NCBI GenBank assembly: GCA_022600255.1
Contig: JAHZKU010000289.1
Coordinates: 1-25,348 of the forward strand
DNA length: 25,348 bases
Source: Actinomycetes bacterium
GTDB lineage: Bacteria; Actinomycetota; Actinomycetes; S36-B12; GCA-2699445
Direction: 5' to 3'
The translations under genes were made by a program, and so were the position numbers. Each line of letters starts with the position of its first letter. The stretch's first letter is position 1. Under the pieces are notes generated by a model that was given only the letters and a program-made list of their open reading frames with translations, did no database searches and had not been told where the DNA came from. Below are positions 1-6,820 of this stretch, piece by piece.

Positions 1-5
1 CTCCC

Positions 6-42
6 CCAGTCGAAGTAGCGAACCATTTCGCTAAGCGACTGG
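6..42. repeat. Two-part inverted repeat downstream of leuA
   Basis: CCAGTCG (6-12) pairs with CGACTGG (36-42), and AGCGAA (17-22) pairs with TTCGCT (27-32). The arms are separated by a small internal loop, and the apical loop is CCAT. The structure lies about 140 nt beyond the leuA stop, in the direction of leuA transcription. It could be a terminator or RNA-processing hairpin for leuA, but no T-run follows on either strand, so the role is uncertain. Confidence 0.45.
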
Positions 43-74
43 ACGCCGAATTGTGACTCCTCAAAACCCTCGCT

Positions 75-97
75 CCGCGCGATTCACCGCCGACACG
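75..97 (-). repeat. Degenerate second copy of the leuA 3' end
   Basis: The 23 bases at 75-97 match 203-225, inside the last codons of leuA, at 22 of 23 positions. Read on the minus strand both copies give V-S-A-V-N-R-A. Beyond this core the leuA copy continues to REVGA-stop and this copy to ERGF-stop. The offset is 128 bases, so this copy is out of frame with leuA. It looks like a fossil of a local duplication rather than a functional gene. Confidence 0.6.
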
Positions 98-106
98 GCT
101 TGGTAT

Positions 107-178
107 GTGCTTCGGTGATCCGCTCGTCGCTTTCGGCAGGTGCTTGGGTGATCTGCTCGTCGCGATTGGCGGGTGCTT
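107..178. repeat. Tandem 33-base repeat, two units plus a stub
   Basis: Units start with GTGCTT at 107, 140 and 173. The first two are 33 bases each and differ at only a few positions, and the third is cut off after GTGCTT. On the minus strand, in frame with leuA but beyond two TAA stops, the units would encode an 11-residue repeat of the type D-E-x-I-T-x-A. No start codon or ribosome site precedes it. Two units without unique spacers do not make a CRISPR array. Confidence 0.6.
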
Positions 179-182
179 ACGC

Positions 183-1928
183 TTACGCCCCTACCTCACG
201 CGCCGCGCGGTTCACCGCCGACACGATCGCCTTGAGCGAGGAGGTCACAATGGACGGATCAATCCCGACTCCCCACAAGACCCGATCGCCAATCTCACAC
301 TCCAGGTACGAGGCGGCCTGGGCATCGCCGCCGGATGACATGGCGTGTTCGTTGTAGTCCAAGACGCGGACATCGATCCCATGTGTCTTCAACGCTGCGC
401 AGAAAGCCGCCACAGGTCCGTTGCCGAGCCCGACCAAATACACCGGCTCCCCAGCGTCGGTCAGCTCGACCTCCACGGAGGTTTCTCCGCCCACTGCTGA
501 CTCTTGGCTCACCGACCGCAGTGACAACCGGCCCCACGGCGCTGCCGGGTTGGGGAGGTACTCGTGCTGGAAAGCAGTCCACATTTCAGCAGGGGAGACC
601 TCGCCACCAACATCGTCAGTCTGTTTTTGCACAACACCTGAGAATTCGATCTGCAGCCTGCGCGGCAAATCCAAGCGATGTTCGGTGCGCATGATGTAGG
701 CGACGCCGCCTTTTCCGGACTGGCTGTTCACCCGAATCACGGCTTCGTAGGAACGGCCCACGTCCTTGGGGTCAATCGGCAGGTACGGCACCTCCCAGCG
801 GAAGTCGTCGACGTCCGACCCAGCCGCTTCAGCGTCGACCGCCATGGCGTTCAGGCCCTTGTTTATCGCGTCCTGATGGGATCCACTGAATGCGGTGTAG
901 ACCAAGTCGCCACCGTAGGGATGCCGCTCGTTTACTGGGAGTTGATTGCAGTACTCCACCGTCCGTCGAATCCCATCGATGTCGCGGAAATCGATTTGCG
1001 GGTCGATGCCCTGGCTGAACAGATTCATGCCCAACGTCACTAGGCAGACGTTCCCGGTCCTTTCGCCATTCCCGAACAAGCACCCTTCGATGCGATCGGC
1101 ACCAGCTTGGAAGCCCAGTTCGGCGGCCGCCACGGCGGTGCCTCGGTCGTTGTGGGGATGAAGGCTCAACACAACGGAGTCTCGGCGGGCGAGGTGCTTG
1201 TCCATCCATTCGATGGAGTCCGCATAGACGTTGGGGGTGGCCATCTCGACGGTAGCTGGCAGATTCAGGATCACCTTGCGCTGCGGAGTCGGTTCCCAAA
1301 CTTCGGTAACTCGGTCACAGATCTCTACGGCGAAATCCAACTCTGTGCCGGTGTACGACTCGGGCGAATACTCAAAGAACACTTCTGTTTCGTGCGCGAT
1401 TTCATCGGCGTACTTCTTACACAACTGCGCTCCGTGGACTGCAATCTCAATAATTCCGGCCTGGTCCAGGCCAAACACCACGCGACGTTGCAGGGTGGAC
1501 GTTGAGTTGTACAGGTGGACGATCGCCTGTTTCGCGCCGCGAATTGATTCGAAGGTTCTCTCGATCAGGTGTTCCCGGGACTGCGTCAAGACTTGAATCA
1601 CGACGTCGTCAGGGATAGCCCCTTCCTCGATCAAGTCACGGACAAAATCGAAGTCAGTCTGGCTGGCAGAGGGAAACCCGACCTCGATCTCCTTGTATCC
1701 CATATCGACAAGCAAATCGAACATGCGGCGTTTGCGATCCGGAGTCATGGGGTCGATCAGGGCCTGGTTTCCGTCACGCAAATCAACAGCGCACCAACGC
1801 GGTGCCTCGGTGATGCGGTTATTGGGCCACTGCCTGTCCGGAAGGTCCAAGGGCCTGAAGGGGGAGTAGCGGTGATGGGGCATTGGCGATGCCTGTTGTG
1901 GATTTCGGTCTTCATGCTGCTGGGTCAT
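183..1928 (-). CDS. leuA: 2-isopropylmalate synthase (LeuA)
   Basis: LeuA condenses acetyl-CoA with 2-oxoisovalerate in the cytoplasm, the committed step of leucine synthesis. The 581-residue product has the length of the long actinobacterial form. The catalytic TIM barrel shows DLRDGNQAL near residue 49, the metal site HPHND at about 257-261 and GNGERTGN near 287. The last ~140 residues fit the C-terminal regulatory domain that binds leucine in this family. The ATG at 1928 is preceded by AAGGAAA at a workable distance. Upstream lie a leucine-rich leader peptide and a hairpin, so expression is probably tuned by leucine supply as well as by feedback inhibition. The gene ends in TAA, with a second in-frame TAA two codons later, and a duplicated fragment of its own 3' end follows. 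Confidence 0.97.
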   Translation of the reverse strand: MTQQHEDRNPQQASPMPHHRYSPFRPLDLPDRQWPNNRITEAPRWCAVDLRDGNQALIDPMTPDRKRRMFDLLVDMGYKEIEVGFPSASQTDFDFVRDLIEEGAIPDDVVIQVLTQSREHLIERTFESIRGAKQAIVHLYNSTSTLQRRVVFGLDQAGIIEIAVHGAQLCKKYADEIAHETEVFFEYSPESYTGTELDFAVEICDRVTEVWEPTPQRKVILNLPATVEMATPNVYADSIEWMDKHLARRDSVVLSLHPHNDRGTAVAAAELGFQAGADRIEGCLFGNGERTGNVCLVTLGMNLFSQGIDPQIDFRDIDGIRRTVEYCNQLPVNERHPYGGDLVYTAFSGSHQDAINKGLNAMAVDAEAAGSDVDDFRWEVPYLPIDPKDVGRSYEAVIRVNSQSGKGGVAYIMRTEHRLDLPRRLQIEFSGVVQKQTDDVGGEVSPAEMWTAFQHEYLPNPAAPWGRLSLRSVSQESAVGGETSVEVELTDAGEPVYLVGLGNGPVAAFCAALKTHGIDVRVLDYNEHAMSSGGDAQAASYLECEIGDRVLWGVGIDPSIVTSSLKAIVSAVNRAAREVGA

Positions 1929-1985
1929 TGCGCGAGTTTCCTTTGGAGAAGATGAACTGAGGGGCTTTGACCGACAAGAAGACTC

Positions 1986-2020
1986 CGCGACGAGGAGCCA
2001 GTCAATCAGGCCTCGTCGCG
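1986..2020 (-). promoter_or_regulatory. Leader hairpin between leuL and leuA
   Basis: A perfect 10-bp inverted repeat, CGCGACGAGG and CCTCGTCGCG in transcript order, encloses a 15-nt loop. The 5' arm overlaps the last codons of the leader peptide and the loop holds its TGA stop. No clean U-run follows, only GAGTCTTCTTGT. The 3' arm and its flank (CGCGGAGT, 1989-1982) could instead pair, with one bulge, with ACTCGCG just upstream of the leuA start. Transcriptional and translational attenuation are therefore both open, and I cannot derive the switching logic from sequence alone. Confidence 0.65.
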
Positions 2021-2050
2021 GCTATTAAGTAGCAGGCGCACGAACATCAT
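2006..2050 (-). CDS. leuL: Leucine-rich leader peptide of leuA
   Basis: This 14-codon ORF encodes MMFVRLLLNSRDEA and stops inside the loop of the leader hairpin. It contains three consecutive leucine codons, CTG-CTA-CTT, two of them unusual for a GC-rich genome. That is the hallmark of a ribosome-stalling sensor of charged leucine tRNA. It lies 77 nt upstream of leuA on the same strand. No Shine-Dalgarno site is needed, because a -10-like TAATGT sits seven bases before the first ATG, which suggests leaderless translation. Leu-codon leader peptides before leuA have been predicted in other actinobacteria. The name leuL is given by analogy. Confidence 0.75.
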   Translation of the reverse strand: MMFVRLLLNSRDEA

Positions 2051-2057
2051 CTCTTCA

Positions 2058-2086
2058 ACATTACAGGGCGTCCGTCCGGTTCGCCA
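2058..2086 (-). promoter_or_regulatory. Predicted leuL-leuA promoter
   Basis: On the minus strand TAATGT (2063-2058) is a good -10 hexamer. Seventeen bases upstream, TGGCGA (2086-2081) is a weak -35. With the usual spacing, transcription would begin at or next to the leader ATG at 2050. Confidence 0.55.
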
Positions 2087-2119
2087 GACCATTCGCGACA
2101 GGCTGCGGTTTCACCGCCC

Positions 2120-3463
2120 CTAGATGAGTTCTCGTGCGACCGCTTCGCCGGCGCGGTGCCCAGACTGCACGGCACCTTCCATGAAACCAACGAACTCTGT
2201 CGCGGTCTCAGTGCCGGCCCAATGGATGCGGCCCACTGGCTCCCGCAATGCAGGGGCGAACTGGTGCAGGGTGCCTGGCCCAAAGTTCCCGGTCGGACAG
2301 CCGCGCGACCAGACTTCTGCCTGCCAATCCTGCTCTTCGTAGATCAGAGCATCGGCGGCCCGCGCACCGAAGCATTGGCTGAATGCCGCCAGGACCTGTT
2401 CGCGCCGCTGGTTAGGCGGCAGTGCCGCTAAGTCGCGTGCGTCCTGCCCCACGCAGAACCCGACCAGAGCGAAGACCTTGTCGTCGTGGCTGGAATTGTC
2501 GAATATGACCGAGATGGGACTATTGGTCATGACGGCCTCGCCTGACAGGCCATCCTCGCGCCAGAATGCGGACTCATAGATCGCGAGCGCCTTGATCGTT
2601 GCACCCATCGGCATTCGTTGTACGAGCTGGGCGCGCGTACTGGGAAGACTCGGCGCAAAGCTGATCTGGCCTGTCAGCGCAGGCGGCACGGCGATAACCA
2701 CCCGTTGCGCGCGCCAACGACGCTCGTTCGTAGCCACCACCACACCTTGGTCGTCCTGGGTGATGGTCCGTACCGGTGCGCGGTAGTAGGGGGGCTGGTG
2801 GAGGGCGCGGGCGATCCGAATCGGCACTTCCTGTGCGCCCGCGACAAACCGCGTGTCTTGGGCGCCTCCACGAGTCTCCAACAAAGGCATGATTCCGCCA
2901 CTGCGCTGAATGTATTGCAGACACCACAGCAGGGAGAGCTCGGCCGGATCTGCTCCGAAGACAACCTTGAGGCCTGCGTTCATGATGTTGCGTGCTGAGG
3001 TTGACGGAATCATTCGGCGAGACCAAGTCGCCAGGGTCATCGAGTCCAGGCGAGCGGCCGCAGCCGAACCGGCTGGCAGTGTTGCGGAGCGCCTCGCCAG
3101 CCGGTCCACGGCCCAAGCGGCATTCTGCAGCATCGCCAGTTTCCAGGGCGCAATCCTGGGGATCGTGCCCCGGTAGGTGGTGCGGCGCCCGGCTAGGTGC
3201 AGCACCGATTCGCCCTGGGTCCGGGTGGGGAAGGTCTGTAAACCGAGCTCGCGCACTAGGGCCCGCATCCGCCAATGGTTGGGCCCGATCCATTGGCCGC
3301 CCACGTCGAAGGTGGCTCCGCCAATCTGCTTGGACAGCAGCCGACCACCGGGGCGTTCGCGGGCTTCGAGGACAGCCACGGAGTGTCCGTGTCCTTGCAG
3401 CACCTGGGCAGCGGTTAGACCGGCCAGACCCGCCCCGACCACGACCACATCAGCTTCGTCCAC
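2120..3463 (-). CDS. Flavin-containing amine oxidase family protein
   Basis: The 447-residue protein has the FAD-binding Rossmann motif VVGAGLAGLTAA near residues 8-19, followed by E-A-R-E-R-P-G-G-R, the standard start of the monoamine oxidase/protoporphyrinogen oxidase superfamily. A C-terminal FAD-contact segment reads WAGTETATEFVGFMEGA. There is no signal peptide or membrane anchor, so it is likely cytoplasmic. The amine substrate cannot be told from sequence. Translation probably starts at GTG 3463, since GAGGAGGG lies about eight bases upstream. It follows the SsgA-family gene by 60 nt on the same strand, so the two may be co-transcribed. The leuA promoter begins just beyond its 3' end. 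Confidence 0.88.
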   Translation of the reverse strand: MDEADVVVVGAGLAGLTAAQVLQGHGHSVAVLEARERPGGRLLSKQIGGATFDVGGQWIGPNHWRMRALVRELGLQTFPTRTQGESVLHLAGRRTTYRGTIPRIAPWKLAMLQNAAWAVDRLARRSATLPAGSAAAARLDSMTLATWSRRMIPSTSARNIMNAGLKVVFGADPAELSLLWCLQYIQRSGGIMPLLETRGGAQDTRFVAGAQEVPIRIARALHQPPYYRAPVRTITQDDQGVVVATNERRWRAQRVVIAVPPALTGQISFAPSLPSTRAQLVQRMPMGATIKALAIYESAFWREDGLSGEAVMTNSPISVIFDNSSHDDKVFALVGFCVGQDARDLAALPPNQRREQVLAAFSQCFGARAADALIYEEQDWQAEVWSRGCPTGNFGPGTLHQFAPALREPVGRIHWAGTETATEFVGFMEGAVQSGHRAGEAVARELI

Positions 3464-3522
3464 GAATCGGTCCCTCCTCGGCCCAGAGCGCTTGCCAAGT
3501 GGCGGCCGGACTCAATGGCGGT

Positions 3523-3921
3523 TCAGATCGTCAACCTGGTGAGCCAACTGTCCAAGTCCAGGTAGTCGCACTCTTGGCCGGCGGGCAACAGTGCATAGCT
3601 GCGGGCCAAGAATCGGTTCAGGGCAGTCGCATCGCACACGATCCGGGCACTCCCATCTGGCGACACCAAGTCGAGGTTGATTTCCCGACGATTTCGATGG
3701 GAGAACCGGACGTCACCCAGTCCAGATGTTCCCAGCAGGCCCTCACGTAGTAGTTCTCGACCGAAGGTCCAGGAGACCTCCAAGTCACCAGTGGTGAACC
3801 GTGCAGTTACTGCAAATGGGTCGCTCGGTTCATAGCTGAACATCGCCAGCACGGATCCGTTGGTGGTTTCCCCAAACCACGCCGGAACCATCTCCTCGAT
3901 ACCCTCCGGATGTGTGCCCAT
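3523..3921 (-). CDS. SsgA/SsgB-family sporulation and cell-division protein
   Basis: The 132-residue product matches the SsgA-like family in order and spacing. It shows Y-E-P-S-D-P-F-A-V-T-A-R-F, then VSWTFGRELLREGL, GDVRFSH, LVSPDGSARI and a C-terminal F-L-x-R-S-Y-A-L-L-P-A-G segment ending in L-D-L-D-S-W-L. In Streptomyces, family members position FtsZ (SsgB) or steer septation and wall remodelling (SsgA). Which paralogue type this is cannot be decided here, and such proteins also occur in relatives that do not sporulate. I chose ATG 3921 because GGAGAGGG lies at good distance; a TTG directly before it (3924) is the alternative. The downstream neighbour is the amine oxidase. No ssgR-like regulator is in view. 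Confidence 0.85.
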   Translation of the reverse strand: MGTHPEGIEEMVPAWFGETTNGSVLAMFSYEPSDPFAVTARFTTGDLEVSWTFGRELLREGLLGTSGLGDVRFSHRNRREINLDLVSPDGSARIVCDATALNRFLARSYALLPAGQECDYLDLDSWLTRLTI

Positions 3922-3924
3922 CAA

Positions 3925-4228
3925 GGTCCCTCTCCCCTTTGCTGCCGTCCGAACGACCAGCGCGTCCGAACTACCAGCCCCAAACTCTCCTAGATCAATT
4001 AGCTACTGCACTGGGCCGCCAGCCCGGTACGCCACGCGGAGGGCTTCACAATTTCTGAACAACCGCGTTAGGAGTTCGAGATCAACTGTCCGCATTTGTC
4101 CGATTCTCGGTTTCCAGGCTGGCTTGTCCCACTAGGTTGCGGGTAAGAAAAGGCGATATCGCCCGGTGCAGCGGGAATGTACGGCCACAGCCTGCAAGAC
4201 TGGCAGCGTCTGAACCCCAAGGAGTAAT
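3925..4228. promoter_or_regulatory. Divergent intergenic region, ssgA-like / lipoprotein
   Basis: About 300 bases without a convincing gene separate two divergent genes. Two direct repeats GTCCGAAC (3947-3954 and 3964-3971; GTTCGGAC when read towards the SsgA-family gene) are spaced 17 bases apart, 26-50 bases upstream of its start. A perfect 12-base palindrome GGCGATATCGCC lies at 4152-4163 on the lipoprotein side. Both could be regulator binding sites, but no specific regulator is recognisable. AAGGAG at 4219-4224 is the lipoprotein ribosome site. Confidence 0.4.
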
Positions 4229-4681
4229 ATGCGTGCAATTCCGACTCGGTCGATCGTGGGGCTAGCTGGCGCCCTGCTACTTCCAGCGGCGATGATCCTG
4301 ACCGGTTGCACAACCGGGTCCTTGGACGACCCGGCCAGCAGCACCCCAGTGCCGTCGGCAACGAGTACATCGCAGGTCTGTACTGAGTTGGATGCGGTGA
4401 TGAGTGACATCGACACCCTGCAGTCAACTGATCTCAGCGTTGACAACGCCAGCACGCTGGCTACAACAACGAAGGATTTGGCTTCGGGTGTGGCCGATTT
4501 GGCAGACGCCGGTTCCACCGCAGCCAACGCCGCTGTCCTCAACCTGCAGACCGCCACAGACTCGCTGAAGAAATCCGTCACCGGATTAGGAGACACCACG
4601 ACGGTTGACGACGTGCAACTTGCGTTGACCGACGTTGTTGCGGCGTTCGACGCCACCGAGGTCGCCGCCGGTTGCCCCTAA
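4229..4681 (+). CDS. Small lipoprotein of unknown function
   Basis: The 150-residue product starts with a positively charged stretch, a hydrophobic core and the lipobox LTGC (Cys26), so it should be exported and lipid-anchored. A Ser/Thr/Pro-rich spacer follows. The mature part is about 100 residues, rich in Ala, Thr, Asp and Leu with heptad-like spacing, and probably a helical bundle. Two cysteines, in S-Q-V-C-T and near the C-terminus (A-A-G-C-P), could form a disulfide. The start ATG has AAGGAG five bases upstream. I do not recognise a family. The Abhydrolase_9 gene follows 84 nt downstream on the same strand. Confidence 0.85.
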   Translation: MRAIPTRSIVGLAGALLLPAAMILTGCTTGSLDDPASSTPVPSATSTSQVCTELDAVMSDIDTLQSTDLSVDNASTLATTTKDLASGVADLADAGSTAANAAVLNLQTATDSLKKSVTGLGDTTTVDDVQLALTDVVAAFDATEVAAGCP

Positions 4682-4765
4682 CCCCATTGGTTGCCCCGGC
4701 CTGGAAACCATCGGCGAGGATCGAACGGGTCGTGGTGTAGTACTCGAGTAACTGAGGAGTGGCCG

Positions 4766-6754
4766 ATGCCAGTGTCAGCAAGCGTTAAGGGACTCGTGGC
4801 ACGTTTCGCCAACAGTGCCAATCCGGTGGTGGGTGGTCCCGCCGCCCCAATCCGCACTCGCGCCATTCTGGCCGCATTTGGTCCATCACTGATGCCCCGG
4901 GCCTCCCTGCACCAGGGCATGGCCGTGGGTCTGTCTGTCCTTTCAGCTGAGATCGTCGGGCACGCCATCAATGGCTTGATTTCCCGAATGACGCCAGCCG
5001 GCGCGTCCCTGACCGTCCGACTCGGCGTGCGCACAGGAATCGGCTTGGCCGGAGCTGCGGCCGCCCAGATTCCAGAGAAAGATGATGAATCAACCGCAGT
5101 TGCTTCGCTGCGCACCGCTGGCAAGCTAGCCGCGGTTGCTGCCGTGGGCGGGGCCATTTTCCACACCGGTACCGAACTCTCCGAGAAGTTCCCGGCCAAA
5201 TCCGCGCTGCGACCGCTGGTGCTGGGAGCCGCCGCAGTGGGAGCAGAAGTGTTCTATGCGCGTGATCTACTCATTAAGCGTGAGGAGTCGGTGCAGGCTT
5301 GGACAGCCGATGACAAGCCGGCCTCTTTGACGGGATCATTGGGGATCGGCCTAACGGTGGCAACGGCTGGCCGTGGCATCGGGATTGCATACCTGGAAAC
5401 TCAACGTGCGCTGGTGAAGTTCTTCGGCGAAGATCGGCCCCACGCCGCTTTCGCGGGGCTGGTGAACGCGGCGCTCTGGGCGATGGGCGGAACGGCGCTC
5501 TACTACACGGTCGTCGGGGTGATCGCACGAACCAACGAAACCATTGAGCCGGCTTACTCTACGCCGCCGAAGAGTCCATACGTCTCGGGAGGGCCCAATA
5601 GTGTGTCGCCGTGGCGAGAACTCGGCCTCGAGGGTCGCCGTTTTGTCACCGACGTCGTCACTCCCGAACTCATCGAAGCGGTGATGGGGGAGAAGGCCGT
5701 CGCGAATCCGGTGCGTGCTTTTGTGGGCTACAACAGCGAACCGCTTTATCCGTCCGGTCGCTCGGAGATGATGCTCGACGAGTTGGAGAGGTTGGGTGCG
5801 TTTGAGCGTTCGAACTTGATTCTGGTGTCCCCGACGGGCACAGGTTGGGTGGATCAGACCATGGTTGAGGCCGCCGAGTTCTTCGCGCGGGGAGACGTGG
5901 CCACCGCCTGCGTCCAGTTCAGTCGAGGTCCCTCGTTCTTAGAGGTGCAGAAGGTTCATCTCGGCCGGATGCAGTTCCGAGGACTGCTGTGGGGGGTCCA
6001 CATGCGGCTGCAGGGGATGCCGCCGCAGAAACGACCCAACGTCTACGTCTTCGGGGAGAGTTTGGGTTCGTGGTCTTCCTCTGATGTGGTGATGCACCAG
6101 GGCATCGCCGGGTTTGATCACTACGGCATTGACCGGGCCTTGTGGTTTGGGCTCGTGGGCTTTGCCAAGTGGTCCAAGACCGGAATGCGGCAAGGCTCAA
6201 ACGCGCTGGTACCCCCCGGAACGGTGGAGGCTTTCGACAACTACTCGCAGTACGCTGAACTGACGCCCGAGCAGCAGCAGAAACTGCGCGCCATCGTTGT
6301 GGATCACGACAACGACCCCATCGCGGCCATGTCCCTGCGCTGGGCCGTGAAACGGCCGCCCTGGCTGACCGGCGAGGAGCGGGGCCGTGGGGTCGCCAAG
6401 TCGATGCAGTGGGTGCCGTTGATCACCTTCGTGCAGATTATGGTCGACGCGATGAACGCGATGGTGGTGGTGCCGGGACACTTCAAGTCTTTCGGCCACG
6501 ACTACCGCGGTGACACGGCTCAGTTCGTCCATGCCGCGTTCGAGTTGCCAGCGGCGACCGAAGCGCAAAAGAGTGCGGTCGATGACGTCTTGCTGCGGCT
6601 TGAGGTGGAGCGCGGCGAACGGATTAAGGGCCAATCTAAGGATGCGCAGCAGCGGTCTGGTGGTCGCACCTGGCTACGCGACCGCGGGGTGCTGGACAAG
6701 GACGAGCCGGCGGTGGAGATCACACCAGGAGATGCTCCCGGAGACATCCAGTAG
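4766..6754 (+). CDS. Membrane alpha/beta-hydrolase, Abhydrolase_9 family
   Basis: The 662-residue protein has an N-terminal half with several hydrophobic, Gly/Ala-rich membrane segments (about residues 40-260, the Abhydrolase_9_N type). A C-terminal alpha/beta-hydrolase domain follows. The nucleophile elbow is GESLGS with Ser near residue 432. VDHDNDP near 517 can supply the acid and FGHDYRGD near 578 the histidine. SPTGTGWVD before the elbow is characteristic of the family. The substrate is unknown, and such proteins are common in actinobacterial membranes. I moved the start from an in-frame ATG at 4691 to ATG 4766, because GAGGAG lies at 4754-4759 and the 25 upstream residues look non-coding. 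Confidence 0.85.
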   Translation: MPVSASVKGLVARFANSANPVVGGPAAPIRTRAILAAFGPSLMPRASLHQGMAVGLSVLSAEIVGHAINGLISRMTPAGASLTVRLGVRTGIGLAGAAAAQIPEKDDESTAVASLRTAGKLAAVAAVGGAIFHTGTELSEKFPAKSALRPLVLGAAAVGAEVFYARDLLIKREESVQAWTADDKPASLTGSLGIGLTVATAGRGIGIAYLETQRALVKFFGEDRPHAAFAGLVNAALWAMGGTALYYTVVGVIARTNETIEPAYSTPPKSPYVSGGPNSVSPWRELGLEGRRFVTDVVTPELIEAVMGEKAVANPVRAFVGYNSEPLYPSGRSEMMLDELERLGAFERSNLILVSPTGTGWVDQTMVEAAEFFARGDVATACVQFSRGPSFLEVQKVHLGRMQFRGLLWGVHMRLQGMPPQKRPNVYVFGESLGSWSSSDVVMHQGIAGFDHYGIDRALWFGLVGFAKWSKTGMRQGSNALVPPGTVEAFDNYSQYAELTPEQQQKLRAIVVDHDNDPIAAMSLRWAVKRPPWLTGEERGRGVAKSMQWVPLITFVQIMVDAMNAMVVVPGHFKSFGHDYRGDTAQFVHAAFELPAATEAQKSAVDDVLLRLEVERGERIKGQSKDAQQRSGGRTWLRDRGVLDKDEPAVEITPGDAPGDIQ

Positions 6755-6808
6755 TCGGAGGAGTTCGCAAGGCCCAACGCCGAATCGGAATTGGCGTCGC
6801 TAGCGACC

Positions 6809-6814
6809 TACACT
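6809..6814 (+). promoter_or_regulatory. -10 element of a probable leaderless cysG promoter
   Basis: TACACT is followed by six bases and then GTG at 6821. This spacing would start transcription at the GTG itself. No convincing -35 or ribosome site is seen. Confidence 0.5.
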
Positions 6815-6820
6815 CATAAA

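Noticed and set aside
107..178. Possible CRISPR array
   Set aside because: There are only two contiguous units with no spacers and no cas genes in the window.
2992..3750. 252-codon plus-strand open frame opposite the amine oxidase and SsgA-family genes
   Set aside because: It is Arg/Pro/Gln-rich, has no ribosome site and runs antisense through two recognisable genes.
4132..4656. 174-codon minus-strand open frame opposite the lipoprotein
   Set aside because: The plus-strand frame has a signal peptide, lipobox and AAGGAG site. The antisense frame is a Ser/Val/Ala-rich shadow without a start signal.
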